This document shows, piece by piece, positions 26,182 to 36,200 of a stretch of DNA of 64,000 nt. This stretch comes from Oscillospiraceae bacterium. GTDB taxonomy: Bacteria; Bacillota; Clostridia; Oscillospirales; Ruminococcaceae. Numbering within the stretch: the stretch's first letter is position 1; every line of letters starts with the position of its first letter. Location of the stretch: positions 145,469-209,468 of the forward strand of contig JAGBCL010000052.1 in NCBI GenBank assembly GCA_018110825.1, given 5' to 3'. Under the pieces are notes generated by a model that did not search any database, was not told where the DNA came from, and worked only from the letters and a program-made list of their open reading frames with translations. The position numbers and the translations under genes were made by a program.

Positions 26182-26300
26182 ATTAGGAAAAAGCTGATTA
26201 AAGCAAAGCGTTAGTTTCACCGTTTTCAAAATGCACGAATTTGCGTCTTTGAGTGCATTTTTTAAAACGGTAGAAACGTATTAATCAGCGTTTCCTTAGT
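26182..26300 (-). mobile_element. MITE-like element, copy 1 (119 bp)
   Basis: Imperfect 20-bp terminal inverted repeats, ATTAGGAAAAAGCTGATTAA and TTAATCAGCGTTTCCTTAGT, bound 119 bp without any coding capacity. Inside are AAAATGCAC/GTGCATTTT hairpin arms. A second element of exactly 119 bp with matching ends lies at 54133-54251 in the other orientation. Confidence 0.65.
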
Positions 26301-26305
26301 ATTAA

Positions 26306-26343
26306 GCGCCGAGTATGAAAGGCTTACCTGACATATTCGGCGC
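26306..26343. repeat. Hairpin after the DUF1858 gene
   Basis: GCGCCGAGTATG (26306-26317) pairs with CATATTCGGCGC (26332-26343) over 12 bases with one mismatch. It lies just downstream of the DUF1858 gene on the minus strand but lacks a T-run, so it is at most a weak terminator. Confidence 0.45.
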
Positions 26344-26349
26344 ACGCTC

Positions 26350-26550
26350 TTACTTGTTGTCGAAATGCTTGTTGAGCTTTGCAACCATTTCAGCTGCGCT
26401 TACGCCGTGAACAGCACAAGCGTCTGCAAGGCTTTCGCCTCTTGCGGAAGGACAGCCGAGGCAGTGCATACCCATTTCAAGGAAGTAAGGTGCAGTATCA
26501 GGATCAAGGTCGAGGATATCGCCGATGATCATATCTTCTGTAATTCTCAT
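26350..26550 (-). CDS. DUF1858 redox-disulfide domain protein
   Basis: A 66-residue single DUF1858 domain, also known as the hybrid-cluster-protein-associated disulfide domain. The CLGCPS pair near residue 31-34 (MGMHCLGC) is the conserved CxxC. The fold probably handles thiol or sulfur redox; its exact partner is unknown. GGAGG lies eight bases before the ATG at 26550, and the longer in-frame ATG overlaps this site. It is monocistronic. Confidence 0.86.
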   Translation of the reverse strand: MRITEDMIIGDILDLDPDTAPYFLEMGMHCLGCPSARGESLADACAVHGVSAAEMVAKLNKHFDNK

Positions 26551-26618
26551 TTGTTTTTCCTCCATATATAATATACTTATTTATTATACCCTATTTTTCA
26601 AACATTTGCAATAGCATA

Positions 26619-26647
26619 TTGTTTTTTTTCTTTTTTGGTGGTATAAT
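26619..26647 (+). promoter_or_regulatory. Promoter of the rhomboid-like gene
   Basis: TTGTTT (26619-26624), 17-base spacer, TATAAT (26642-26647). Confidence 0.6.
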
Positions 26648-26690
26648 ACTTGATATACTGATTTTTCCAACCACGAAAGGAGATAATTTC

Positions 26691-27428
26691 TTGAATTTTT
26701 TAAACAAGCTTGAACGCAAATTCGGCAAATTCTGCATTGAAAATCTTATGCTTTATATAGTCATCGGTACAGCAATTGTATTCGGATTCTGGTATCTTTT
26801 CACCGATATTCCGCTGGTGGAGTATCTTACCTTTGACCGTGACGCAATTTTCAGCGGACAGGTGTGGAGAGTTATTTCCTTCATATTCATACCCGAAAGC
26901 GCAAACCCGATAAATATGGTTTTCTGGCTGTATCTCTACTGGTTTTTCGGTTCAAGCCTTGAAAGTTACTGGGGAACATTCAAATTCAATGTTTTCTATT
27001 TTTCCGGAGTAATCTTTGCAATTATCGCCGGTCTTATCACGGGTTACGGAACAGTACATTACCTTAACCTTTCCTTGTTCCTTGCAATGGCTGTAATTGC
27101 ACCGAATATGGAAATGCGTCTTTTCTATATCATTCCCGTAAAAATGAAGTGGCTTGCGTGGATTGATGCCGCACTACTGATTTATAACTTTATCCCTGTT
27201 TCAGCAATTGTTATTGCAATACGTGCAAAGCTTTCCTTTGCTTCAGCAATGTCATTTATGTGGCAGTTCAACGACATCCGACTGGCAATTTTTGTTTCCC
27301 TGCTTAACTTTTTCCTATTCTTCGGCGGAGATTTCTTCCGCAAAATCCGTGATAAGTTCAAGTACAGAAAAGTACGCAGGAACTTTAAGAAGAACATCAA
27401 GATGACACGGTATGATGAGGAAGATTGA
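26691..27428 (+). CDS. Rhomboid-like membrane protein
   Basis: A 245-residue protein with about six spans and a basic C-terminal tail. The layout, with a WRVISFIF segment after the first span and GSSLESYWGTFKFNVFYFSG before the third, is that of the rhomboid fold. I cannot find the catalytic GxSG serine motif in the span where it should be (NLSLFLAMAVIAP is there), so it is probably a non-catalytic member. The TTG at 26691 follows AAAGGAG by nine bases. Confidence 0.75.
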   Translation: MNFLNKLERKFGKFCIENLMLYIVIGTAIVFGFWYLFTDIPLVEYLTFDRDAIFSGQVWRVISFIFIPESANPINMVFWLYLYWFFGSSLESYWGTFKFNVFYFSGVIFAIIAGLITGYGTVHYLNLSLFLAMAVIAPNMEMRLFYIIPVKMKWLAWIDAALLIYNFIPVSAIVIAIRAKLSFASAMSFMWQFNDIRLAIFVSLLNFFLFFGGDFFRKIRDKFKYRKVRRNFKKNIKMTRYDEED

Positions 27429-27470
27429 CAATGTTGTAAGCTATACTCATCGTAATTTTCCAAATACCCC

Positions 27471-27499
27471 TTGACAAATCATATTATATGCTGTATAGT
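27471..27499 (+). promoter_or_regulatory. Promoter of the flavodoxin gene
   Basis: TTGACA (27471-27476), 17-base spacer, TATAGT (27494-27499). Confidence 0.75.
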
Positions 27500-27530
27500 A
27501 TAATTACAGAAAGAAAAGAGGCGGTAAAAT

Positions 27531-28061
27531 ATGAAAACTCTCGTTATTTATAATTCCCAGACAGGCTTCACAAAACATTATGCCGAATGGATTGCCGAGG
27601 CGGCAAATGGTGACTGCCTTGAACTATCTGAGGCTAAAAAGAGAAACACTGACGAATATGATGTGATTGTTTTCGGCGGCTGGGCAATGGCTGGTGGAAT
27701 AAGCAAGCTTAACTGGTTCAAGAAAAAAATGCCAAAGTGGGAAGGTAAAAAGCTGATTGCTTTCTGTGTGGGCGGTAGTCCCCTTGAAAATCCCGAAATT
27801 GAACCGACGCTGAAAAAGAATTTCACTGAAGACGAACTGAAAAAGGTTGATATTTTCTATTGCCCAGGCGGATTTAATTACGATAAGATGTCTGCACCGT
27901 CAAAAATGGCGATGAAAATGTTCATCAAGGCACTGAAGGCACAGAAAAACAAAACGGAAAAGGACGAGATAATGATAAAGATGATTTCGTCTTCCTACGA
28001 CATTTCTGACAAAAAATACATTGAACCTATCCTGGAATGTATAAATTCCAACCAAAAATAA
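27531..28061 (+). CDS. Flavodoxin domain protein
   Basis: A 176-residue flavodoxin-like protein. The phosphate loop of FMN is seen as YNSQTGFTKHYAEW, and a second FMN region as VFGGWAMAGGI. It resembles the HemG/flavodoxin_5 group; whether it is an electron carrier or a protoporphyrinogen oxidase-like enzyme cannot be decided. It is monocistronic and stands just before the rplJ leader. Confidence 0.85.
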   Translation: MKTLVIYNSQTGFTKHYAEWIAEAANGDCLELSEAKKRNTDEYDVIVFGGWAMAGGISKLNWFKKKMPKWEGKKLIAFCVGGSPLENPEIEPTLKKNFTEDELKKVDIFYCPGGFNYDKMSAPSKMAMKMFIKALKAQKNKTEKDEIMIKMISSSYDISDKKYIEPILECINSNQK

Positions 28062-28078
28062 AAAAGTTGCAAAAAGTC

Positions 28079-28107
28079 TTGACAAGCCGTATTTTGTGTG
28101 GTATAAT
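28079..28107 (+). promoter_or_regulatory. Promoter of rplJ-rplL
   Basis: TTGACA (28079-28084), 17-base spacer, TATAAT (28102-28107), both consensus. Confidence 0.88.
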
Positions 28108-28140
28108 ACAGAAGTTGTGTTACAACAAGCTATCGTATTC

Positions 28141-28246
28141 TAAAGACAGCAGGTGATTGAAAAATCGTAAGTCCTGCCGAGGAAAAGATGGTAAGTATTA
28201 TATGTATACTTCCGACCTTTTCCTATCTGGAAAAGGTTTTCTTTTT
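28141..28246 (+). promoter_or_regulatory. Ribosomal protein L10 leader with attenuator hairpin
   Basis: The leader has the conserved L10-binding pattern AAGACAGCAGGTG, GTCCTGCCGAGG and CTTCCGACC. It ends in a 9-bp stem (28215-28223 with 28229-28237) and a T-rich tail. L10 or the L10-L12 complex binding here would favour the terminator and so balance its own synthesis. Confidence 0.85.
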
Positions 28247-28312
28247 GAATCCGTTAGCAAAAAGCAAAATGAATACATTTTGTTTTATTGAATTATCGGA
28301 GGTGAAATTTTA

Positions 28313-28825
28313 ATGCCAAGCGCAAAGATTCTCGAATCCAAGCAGGCAAGAGTTGAAGCTCTTACCGAAATGCTCAAGAATGCAACAGCAGGTGTTATCG
28401 TTGACTACAAGGGTATCACTGTTGAAGAAGACACTAAGCTCCGTAAGGAACTTCGTGAAGCAGGCGTAAACTACTTCGTAGAGAAGAACTCTATGCTCCG
28501 TTTCGCTGCTAAGAATGCAGGTCTTGAAGGTCTTACAGAGGTTCTCAAGGGTACTTCCGCTATCGCTCTCACAGACGGTGACGAAACTGCTCCTGCTCGT
28601 ATCCTCGGTAAGTTTGCTGAAGAAGCTAAGGACAAGTTCAACCTTAAGGCTGGCTTCATCGGTGAAGAAATCTACGACGAAAAGGGTGTTACTGCTCTTT
28701 CCAAGATTCCTTCCAGAGAAACTCTTCTCGCACAGCTCCTCGGTTCTCTCCAGGCTCCAATGCAGAACCTCGCTGCTACACTTCAGGCTCTCGTGGACAA
28801 GAAGAACGAAGAAGAAGCTGCATAA
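28313..28825 (+). CDS. rplJ: 50S ribosomal protein L10
   Basis: A 170-residue L10. The N-terminal rRNA-binding part holds VIVDYKGITVEEDTKLRKEL and YFVEKNSMLRFA. The C-terminal helix binds L7/L12 dimers to form the stalk. It is autoregulated through the leader upstream. Codon use is strongly biased, as expected for a highly expressed gene. Confidence 0.97.
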   Translation: MPSAKILESKQARVEALTEMLKNATAGVIVDYKGITVEEDTKLRKELREAGVNYFVEKNSMLRFAAKNAGLEGLTEVLKGTSAIALTDGDETAPARILGKFAEEAKDKFNLKAGFIGEEIYDEKGVTALSKIPSRETLLAQLLGSLQAPMQNLAATLQALVDKKNEEEAA

Positions 28826-28927
28826 TTGCAACATTGCAATTAATCAAGCCGTTATCGGCTTAACAAATTCAAAAACAAGATGCGCTTAATTATCGGCGCA
28901 AATAAAATTTAAAAGGAGATTATTATC

Positions 28928-29299
28928 ATGGCATCTGAGAAAATTACAAATATTCTTGATTTAATTGACGCTCTTTCCATCCTCGAACTTTCCGAACTCG
29001 TTGAAGGTATCCAGGAAAAGTACGGTGTATCCGCTGTTGTTGCTGCTGCAGCTCCTGCTGCTGGCGCTGCTGCTGGTGCAGCTGAAAAGACAGAATTTGA
29101 CGTTGTTCTTGCTTCCTTCGGTGACAAGAAGATGGACGTTATCAAGGCTGTTAAGGACGTTTGCGGTCTTTCCCTTAAGGAAGCTAAGGAACTCGTTGAG
29201 TCCGCTCCTAAGACAATCAAGGAAGGTGCTTCCAAGGCTGACGCTGATGACCTCAAGGCTAAGCTCGAAGCTGCTGGCGCTACAATCGAACTCAAGTAA
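28928..29299 (+). CDS. rplL: 50S ribosomal protein L7/L12
   Basis: A 123-residue L7/L12. There is an N-terminal dimer domain, an Ala-rich hinge (residues about 36-55) and a C-terminal domain with [20 protein letters not shown], which contacts translation factors. AAAAGGAG precedes the ATG. It ends at a strong terminator. Confidence 0.98.
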   Translation: MASEKITNILDLIDALSILELSELVEGIQEKYGVSAVVAAAAPAAGAAAGAAEKTEFDVVLASFGDKKMDVIKAVKDVCGLSLKEAKELVESAPKTIKEGASKADADDLKAKLEAAGATIELK

Positions 29300-29321
29300 G
29301 TTTGATTTACATTACAAAATC

Positions 29322-29351
29322 AAGCCGTACCTTTTTGGTACGGCTTTTTTG
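29322..29351 (+). terminator. Terminator after rplL
   Basis: A perfect 10-bp stem (29322-29331 with 29337-29346) followed by a T-run. Confidence 0.92.
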
Positions 29352-29463
29352 TGTTTACTTGACTATCTTCCAAAAATAAAGTAAAATATTCCTATAAAAT
29401 TTTTTCCAAAAAGTTTGTAACGAAACGGAAACTGCGTTGTCTAATTATTGAAAGGGGGTAAAT

Positions 29464-29955
29464 ATGAAAAATATTGAAGAGCTCTACAATACATATTTTC
29501 ACGATGTTTACCTTTACATAAAATCAGTTTCCCGTGACGATGAGATTGCGCAAGAAATCACACAGGACACCTTTTTCAAGGCGATGAAGTCCCTTGACAG
29601 CTTCAAGGGAGATTGCAGCGTTAAAAGCTGGCTTTGTCAGATTGCTAAAAATCTTTTTTTCAACCATTGCAAAAAACAAAACCGCTTCACTGACGAGGAA
29701 ATCCCCGCTGACATTCCTGACACGCAGGTTTGCTTTGAAGAAAAAATTTCCGACGCTTCACAGGCGCTTGAAATCCACCGCATCCTACATACAATGGAGG
29801 AACCTTACAAAGAGGTATTTTCCCTGCGTATTTTCAGCGAGCTTTCCTTTAAACAGATTGCTGACATTTTCGGCAAAACTGAAAGCTGGGCAAGAGTAAC
29901 GTTTCATCGTGCAAAAGTAAAAATCATTGACGAACTGGAGGAAAAATATGAGTAA
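29464..29955 (+). CDS. ECF-type RNA polymerase sigma factor
   Basis: A 163-residue sigma factor with only regions 2 and 4. Region 2 has the YNTYFHDVYLYIKSVSRD and AQEITQDTFFKAMKSLDSF segments; region 4 has the ELSFKQIADIFGKTESWARV helix-turn-helix. The next gene, overlapping by eight bases, encodes its likely anti-sigma factor. Targets are unknown. Confidence 0.9.
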   Translation: MKNIEELYNTYFHDVYLYIKSVSRDDEIAQEITQDTFFKAMKSLDSFKGDCSVKSWLCQIAKNLFFNHCKKQNRFTDEEIPADIPDTQVCFEEKISDASQALEIHRILHTMEEPYKEVFSLRIFSELSFKQIADIFGKTESWARVTFHRAKVKIIDELEEKYE

Positions 29956-30604
29956 GAACACTTGCGAACTTATAAATGACCTGCTTCCCCTTTACGCTGA
30001 TAATGTATGCAGCGAGGAAAGCAAGGCGGCTGTTGCGGAACATATTGCTGATTGCGATAAGTGCCGTACACAGCTTGAAAAAATGGGACGCCCCATAAGC
30101 GTTGACCCTGCGGAAGATATTGCTGTCATGAAGCGTATCAAGAAAAGAATACATATAGAAAAAATTGTTATCGGTGCTTTGATAGCAGTTGTTGTGATGA
30201 TTGCACTTTTTGTGCTGAACTTCTTTTTGTTTGCGGCTGACTTTACTATGGATTATTACGATTGTAATCTTGCAAAAAATATTGCTGTTGAAGAGGACGA
30301 AAACGGCGATGTATGGCTTATCAGAAAAAATGAAGCCTGCGAAGCATGGCATATGTTTCCGAATATGATTGACGCAAATGGTAATACACTTTTTGACAAG
30401 GATTTTGACAAGAATAACATTGTTGCCCAGTGCTACACACTCAAGGTACGCGGCTCAACCGCTATCGGAAACCGAAGCGTTGTTATGGGCGGCATTGAGG
30501 AGCAGGAATTCCTGTTCAACAAAAATGACAAGCCGAATATCGAAACGATTTACTATTACGATGACACAAACGATGAGATGTATGTACTTTGGGAAAGGGG
30601 TTAA
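29948..30604 (+). CDS. Zinc-finger anti-sigma factor, membrane-anchored
   Basis: A 218-residue protein. The N-terminal zf-HC2 motif is HIADCDKC (His and two Cys, near residues 35-42). One membrane span lies at about 76-98, followed by an extracellular domain of unknown type. It should hold the sigma factor inactive until an envelope signal acts. The ATG at 29948 overlaps the sigma stop codon; an in-frame TTG or ATG further up would lie within the sigma gene. Confidence 0.88.
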   Translation: MSKNTCELINDLLPLYADNVCSEESKAAVAEHIADCDKCRTQLEKMGRPISVDPAEDIAVMKRIKKRIHIEKIVIGALIAVVVMIALFVLNFFLFAADFTMDYYDCNLAKNIAVEEDENGDVWLIRKNEACEAWHMFPNMIDANGNTLFDKDFDKNNIVAQCYTLKVRGSTAIGNRSVVMGGIEEQEFLFNKNDKPNIETIYYYDDTNDEMYVLWERG

Positions 30605-30607
30605 ATT

Positions 30608-30889
30608 ATGACGGAAAAGAAATTTCATATACCATCAATAATCATTGCCTCTGCGGCAGTTATACTTGAATTGTTTTCGTTTATTTTAGAGGGTGCAATC
30701 GTAGCAATTATTGCGCTTGTAATCTGTGGCTTAAAAAGAAAAACACACCGCATAAAAATTGGCGTTGCACTGGCTATATTTGCTCTGATATTCGGAATAG
30801 GCGCATTTTTTGCATTTATGCTAATAGCATCACAGATTGGACCTGACCTTTTTGAAACAGGCTACTGGTTTATTGACTTGATATTCTAA
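30608..30889 (+). CDS. Small membrane protein
   Basis: A 93-residue protein with two or three membrane spans and a KRKTHRIK loop. It starts three bases after the anti-sigma gene and is likely part of the same operon. No family is recognised. It ends at a bidirectional terminator. Confidence 0.75.
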   Translation: MTEKKFHIPSIIIASAAVILELFSFILEGAIVAIIALVICGLKRKTHRIKIGVALAIFALIFGIGAFFAFMLIASQIGPDLFETGYWFIDLIF

Positions 30890-30930
30890 AAAAACACGGT
30901 ATCATCAATTCAGATGATACCGTGTTTTTA
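30889..30930. terminator. Bidirectional terminator
   Basis: A perfect 15-bp stem (30892-30906 with 30913-30927), A-rich on the left and T-rich on the right, lying between convergent operons. Confidence 0.9.
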
Positions 30931-30937
30931 ATTCATC

Positions 30938-32341
30938 TCATAGTTTGACAACTTCGCTGTCTGCATTTCTTCGTCCGTTTTTCATCAAGCCGCTGTTTTC
31001 CATCTTTACAATGTCATATCCAAAGGTAAGATTACCCGTATATAGCTTTTCATAACAGGAAAGTATTCTCTCCGCACAAATCTGTCCGCCATTATCCTTT
31101 GAATCATATAACATTACAATTACCTGACGGCTGGAATATCTTGCCGAAACGTCTGCCTTTCTGAGTGATGTAAAAATTGCACGGTCAAGAAGCTCTACTG
31201 CCTGCTCAATTTCAGATGGGTCAGCATTCTCATTCTGCAATGTGAAGAGAATTGTATTCACATCCTCGCCGTGTCTTTCCACAACTCTGCGTATGAAATT
31301 ATAAACATAGTGGAAGTTATCAAAATCAAGCATATACGCTCCCTTGCCGGGGTCATTTCTGTGCATCATTTCACGCAGATATTCAAGGTCAACGCTGTTG
31401 CTTGCACGTTTATTTTCGGCTGCATACTGGTCACTGTAAAAATGGTAGGAATTCTTGCCATTCTGCTTAACACAGTAAAGAGCCTTGTCTGCAGCATTGT
31501 ACAAGCTTTTGAAATCTCCGCCATCCTCAGGAAATTGAGCAATACCTACAGAAACAGAAGAATTGGTTTCAAACTTGCTATTGTCGAGGAAATATCCTAC
31601 CTCTGCTATAATATCAGCAGCATGCTTTCCCAAAGCGGACTTTGACGATGGTTCTGCAACAAAGGTCATAAATTCATCACCGCCGATACGGCAGATAACA
31701 TCGTCCTCGCCTGCATATTTCTGCAAGGCTTCAGCAAATGCTTTCAAAGTGCTGTCCCCTGCCATGTGACCGTAATTATCGTTAATCGCCTTGAAGTTGT
31801 CCATGTCCATCATGAACAGCGCACCCTTTACTCCTTTTGCAAGCAGTTCACTTACCTTTTCTTCAGTATAGGCACGATTCCAGAGTCCCGTAAGTACATC
31901 CTTGTTTGACTTACTCTTAATATCGGAAACCTCCTTGATTTTCTCATCAAGACGATTTGCAAGGCTCTTTCTCAGCTCCTCAAGTTCAAGAGTCCTGCCT
32001 ATTCTTGAACGCATTACCGCAGGTACAAATGGCTTTGCAATAAAGTCAACCGCACCTGCATCAAAACATTTCTGCTCTGTTTCTGCATCACTGTCTGCTG
32101 TCAGAAAAATCACCGGAATATGTGAGATTTCAGGTGTTGATTTTATTTTTTCAAGAACCTCAAAGCCATCCATTTCAGGCATATTGATGTCAAGCAAAAT
32201 AATGTCAGGTATATTCTTTTCAAGGAATTTCAGTGTCTGTGCTCCGGAAAGCACCGCAGTTGTTTTATATATATCGGAAAGTGCTGCCTTCGCTGCGGTA
32301 AGATTTGCCTTGTTGTCATCAACAATCAATATATGCTTCAT
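30938..32341 (-). CDS. Response regulator with GGDEF diguanylate cyclase domain
   Basis: A 467-residue protein. Residues 1-120 are a receiver (ILIVDDN, LLDINMPEMDG with the phospho-Asp, PFVPAVM). Residues about 150-310 are a GGDEF domain with intact RIGGDEF and DKALYCVKQNGKN. The last 130 residues look like a degenerate second GGDEF-like domain (SARYSSRQVIVML). It should make c-di-GMP when phosphorylated, probably by the hybrid kinase of the same operon. Confidence 0.9.
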   Translation of the reverse strand: MKHILIVDDNKANLTAAKAALSDIYKTTAVLSGAQTLKFLEKNIPDIILLDINMPEMDGFEVLEKIKSTPEISHIPVIFLTADSDAETEQKCFDAGAVDFIAKPFVPAVMRSRIGRTLELEELRKSLANRLDEKIKEVSDIKSKSNKDVLTGLWNRAYTEEKVSELLAKGVKGALFMMDMDNFKAINDNYGHMAGDSTLKAFAEALQKYAGEDDVICRIGGDEFMTFVAEPSSKSALGKHAADIIAEVGYFLDNSKFETNSSVSVGIAQFPEDGGDFKSLYNAADKALYCVKQNGKNSYHFYSDQYAAENKRASNSVDLEYLREMMHRNDPGKGAYMLDFDNFHYVYNFIRRVVERHGEDVNTILFTLQNENADPSEIEQAVELLDRAIFTSLRKADVSARYSSRQVIVMLYDSKDNGGQICAERILSCYEKLYTGNLTFGYDIVKMENSGLMKNGRRNADSEVVKL

Positions 32342-32373
32342 AAAAATATCCTTTCTGCATTACGAAATGAATT

Positions 32374-33240
32374 TTATTTTTCTTTAATATAAAGAAGTCC
32401 GAAAGTTCTTGGACCGCTGTTGCTTGAAATTGTTGCAGAAGCTTTTGTTACAAAAACCTCATCGAATTTCATGAGACTGGCCACATATCTTTTAACCATT
32501 TTTATATCATTTGTACTGCAGCCTGCATGGGTGATAAACAACATGTTGCTTTTAATTTTCTTTCCCGATTTAAGTTCAGCACGGATATACCTTACCGCAC
32601 TTTTTTTGTAATTTCCCACATGGCAGGCTTTAAGCTTCAGATATCCGTCCTGCATTGAAAGTACGGGATGAATTTTGAACATCGTGCATATCTTATGAAT
32701 GCCCTTGCTTACCTGACCGTTAAGATAAAGAAAATCAGTGTTGTCTGCCATAAATGAAGTGGACACCCTATCACGCATATTCATCACTTCAGCAACTATC
32801 TGTTCTGTATTGTTTCCTTCTCTTACCATTTCTGCGGCACGCAAAACCAGATGTGCGATACCCGTTGAAAGATGTCCTGAATCGATTATATGAACATTCT
32901 TTCCTTCATCACCCATTTTTTTTACTGCTTCTTCAGCATTGCTGACAGATTTGCTTATCTTTGAGCTTATAGCAATATGTATAACATGCTCATAATTTCT
33001 GAGTTTTTCGGTAAAAAAGCTTACAAACTCATCCGAAGGCGGTGCCTCGGTTATTGTTTTTGAACCTCCGTTTCTCAGATAATCAAATACATTCTGCGCA
33101 GTGATTTCATCAACATCCTTGAAACGTCCGCTGTCTGTCCTGATATAAAAGTAAATCAAATCAACATTGTTTTTTCTGAGTATTTCATCAGGCAGGTCAC
33201 ACACACAGTCGGTTGTTATGCATATTTTATTTTCCGCCAT
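32374..33240 (-). CDS. DegV family lipid-binding protein
   Basis: A 288-residue DegV protein. Visible parts are the ITTDCVCDLP strand, the TSEAPP-type ITEAPPS fatty-acid-binding segment and HIAISSKISKSVSNA. DegV proteins bind a fatty acid; FakB members feed the FakA kinase. No fakA is nearby, and the gene sits inside a signalling operon with one base between it and the kinase stop. The ATG at 33240 has GGGAGG nine bases upstream; the in-frame ATG at 33249 directly abuts that site. Confidence 0.88.
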   Translation of the reverse strand: MAENKICITTDCVCDLPDEILRKNNVDLIYFYIRTDSGRFKDVDEITAQNVFDYLRNGGSKTITEAPPSDEFVSFFTEKLRNYEHVIHIAISSKISKSVSNAEEAVKKMGDEGKNVHIIDSGHLSTGIAHLVLRAAEMVREGNNTEQIVAEVMNMRDRVSTSFMADNTDFLYLNGQVSKGIHKICTMFKIHPVLSMQDGYLKLKACHVGNYKKSAVRYIRAELKSGKKIKSNMLFITHAGCSTNDIKMVKRYVASLMKFDEVFVTKASATISSNSGPRTFGLLYIKEK

Positions 33241-33241
33241 A

Positions 33242-36200
33242 TCATGCATCCTCCCTTTCTATACCAAACTCAATACACATTCTGTCAAGTTCCTCAAGTG
33301 CAAGTTCATACTCAAAATCAGCAGCATATTCATTTATTTTCTCAAACCATCTCTTAAGCGGCTTTTCTTCATAGGAATACATCGATGCCTCTTCAGCAAT
33401 CCGTACAGCTTCGTCACTGTCAAAATCGTTGCAGCTATTTTCCATCAATGATATATATTCTGTAAGTTTTTCAATAGTTATCGACTCTGTCTGAAGTGCA
33501 TTTTCGTTATCCTTTGCTTCGTCGGTTTCTGACTTTCCAACGGATATTCCCTTTTTGGCAAGCAGGTCTGTTCCTTCTTCGATAACCTCGCTGTATAGCT
33601 TCATAAGGTCGTTGTTTCCATTTCTGATTACTTCATAATCTCCGGATTTTCCTGCAAGTTCCAGCTTCTTTGCAAATTCAGAAAGCTTGACCGAACCGAT
33701 GCTTAATGAAGTACTCTTGAGAGCATGAACCTCTATTATATAATTCTTCCAGTTTTCCTCCACTGCAAGACTGCTTATCAGCTCACGCTTTTCACTGCCC
33801 TTGCGCACATACATTTCCAATATTTCATAATACGCTTCTTCACTTCCACCGGTATAAGTGAGTCCCTTTGCGACGGAAATAAGTGCACCCTCATTCACCA
33901 AATTAACACGTGCACTTCTTCTGCGGTCATTCTGATTATGCGATGACGTAAAAGAGACTACCTCCTGCTTATCAGCAGGAATCCATTTTTTCAGCACTCT
34001 GTCAAGTGCAGGAAGTTCAATAGGCTTTGCAATAAAATCGTTGAACCCCGATTCTATAAACATTTCACGGACACCGCTTACCGCATTTGCAGTAAGCGCT
34101 ATAATAGGCAGATTCTCGTAATATTCCCCGCCCATTTCTCTTATAATCCTTGTTGTTTCCACACCATCCATTTCAGGCATCATATGATCCATAAACACAA
34201 GGTCAATCTCCTTGGAATGAAGCATGGAAATTGCTGCCTTACCGCTGTTGGCAGTCATAATCTGCATGTGATACGGCTGCATAAGTCCTGCTGCAACTTT
34301 AAGATTTATCTCTGTATCATCAACAATCAGCACACGTGCTCTTGGAGCCGAGAAAGAAATTGACAAACTGTGTCGGTCATTTAAATTATGCAGGATACTT
34401 TCGTTGTTCAGCGCAGAAGCTGCAGACATTGTATAGAAAGGCTTATATATACATTTCATAGAATTCGGAAGCTGAACCGAATCAATAACGTCCTGAATCA
34501 GAACCACATTTATCTCTGAAGAAATCTTTACAAAATAATCCTTATAATTGAGATATTCCTCTTTACCGATAAAGCAATGGGTTATACGTCCGCTTTCAAT
34601 TGAATTCATAAGTTCTGTAATCGAAGTTGTGTGCAGCATTTTCACCTTAAGCTGACGGCTGATTTCATTCATAAGTTCAAGGTACTGCTGTTCAACTGCA
34701 AGCTGTTCAAACTTCTTGAAATCAATAAATACTGCCGCATTCAACTTTTCAGGTTCATTTATTGTAATAAACGGACGAGAATCACTTACCTTAAGGGGAA
34801 TTACAATGCTGAAAACAGAACCCTGTCCGTACACGCTTGAAACATTGATAAATCCGCCCATCTGCGCTACAAGACGTTTTGAAATTGCCAGTCCCAGACC
34901 TGTACCTTCAATTGAACGGTTCTTTCTCGTATCAACCTGTTGGAAACTTTCAAAAAGCTTTTCAAGATTTTCTTCTGTTATACCTATACCTGAGTCTTCA
35001 ACGGAAATCTTAAGGTTTATTCCGTAATCCTGCACAGAACGTGAAACCTTGAGTGTTACTGCACCATTATGAGTAAACTTGATTGCATTCGTCATAAGAT
35101 TTATCATTATCTGACGTATGCGCACCTCATCACCGATAAGACCACATGGAATATCAGGGTCGGCGTGAACCATAATTTCAATTTTCTTTTCGCCTTTTCT
35201 CGTCATAGTCATATTTATGACATCATTGAGCATAGCGGCAATATTGAATTCAGACTCAATAAGTTCCATCTTACCTGACTCAATCTTTGAAAAATCAAGT
35301 ATATCATTTATAATCGACAGCAAACTTCTGCCTGAACTTTGAATATTGAAGCAGCTGTCCCTTACGCTGTCGCTGATATCCTGGTCACGGAGAATAAGCT
35401 CACACATTCCCACAATTGCATTCATAGGGGTTCTTATTTCGTGGGACATATTTGCAAGAAAATCACTCTTCGCACGGTTAGCTTCCTCAGCAGCAATTTT
35501 TGCAAGACGCATTTCTTCACTTTGCTGTACCTTATGTTCTGCACCGATAAGATATATGATAATTATAACAACAAGCAGCCACAATAAACCAAAAGTCCAG
35601 ATTACCAATGGAATTATCAGGGATATATCTCCGGAAGGTACATCAGACGGAACGTGTCCCATTATATATAAACCTGGATAATTTGTTTCCGATGCAAAAA
35701 TTATAATATTTCCGTCATCGCTGTGTGCTGCCGCAGAAACATTTACATTCATTGCCTTGCTGATTTCTTCAATGGCAGAAGCATTATTTTCATTGTTAAG
35801 GTCATTGATTTCCGATGTTGAATTCAATGAACGAAGTATAATGTTACCGTCCGAATCCACGAGAAAACATTCACCCACACCGCCATAACATATAAGATTC
35901 AGCTTTTGCTCAAACACTGAACTATCATAAAGCTTATACAATGCATATTTCACATTTGACCCGCTATATACAGGTACAGCAAATAAAATAGTATCACCGC
36001 TGATGCTCACAGAAGGATTACCTCGCACGGCCTGAAAAAAGCCATCATAATCTGAAAAACTCAGACTCTCACCGTAAGCTGCAGAACCATCAATACGCAT
36101 AACACCGTAAGATACTCCGTCTTGTTTGGCAAATATATCATTAAGCTTCCCAGTCTCTATATCCACAAGTACCGCAGCTTCTGCAAGCGTATCCAACTCA

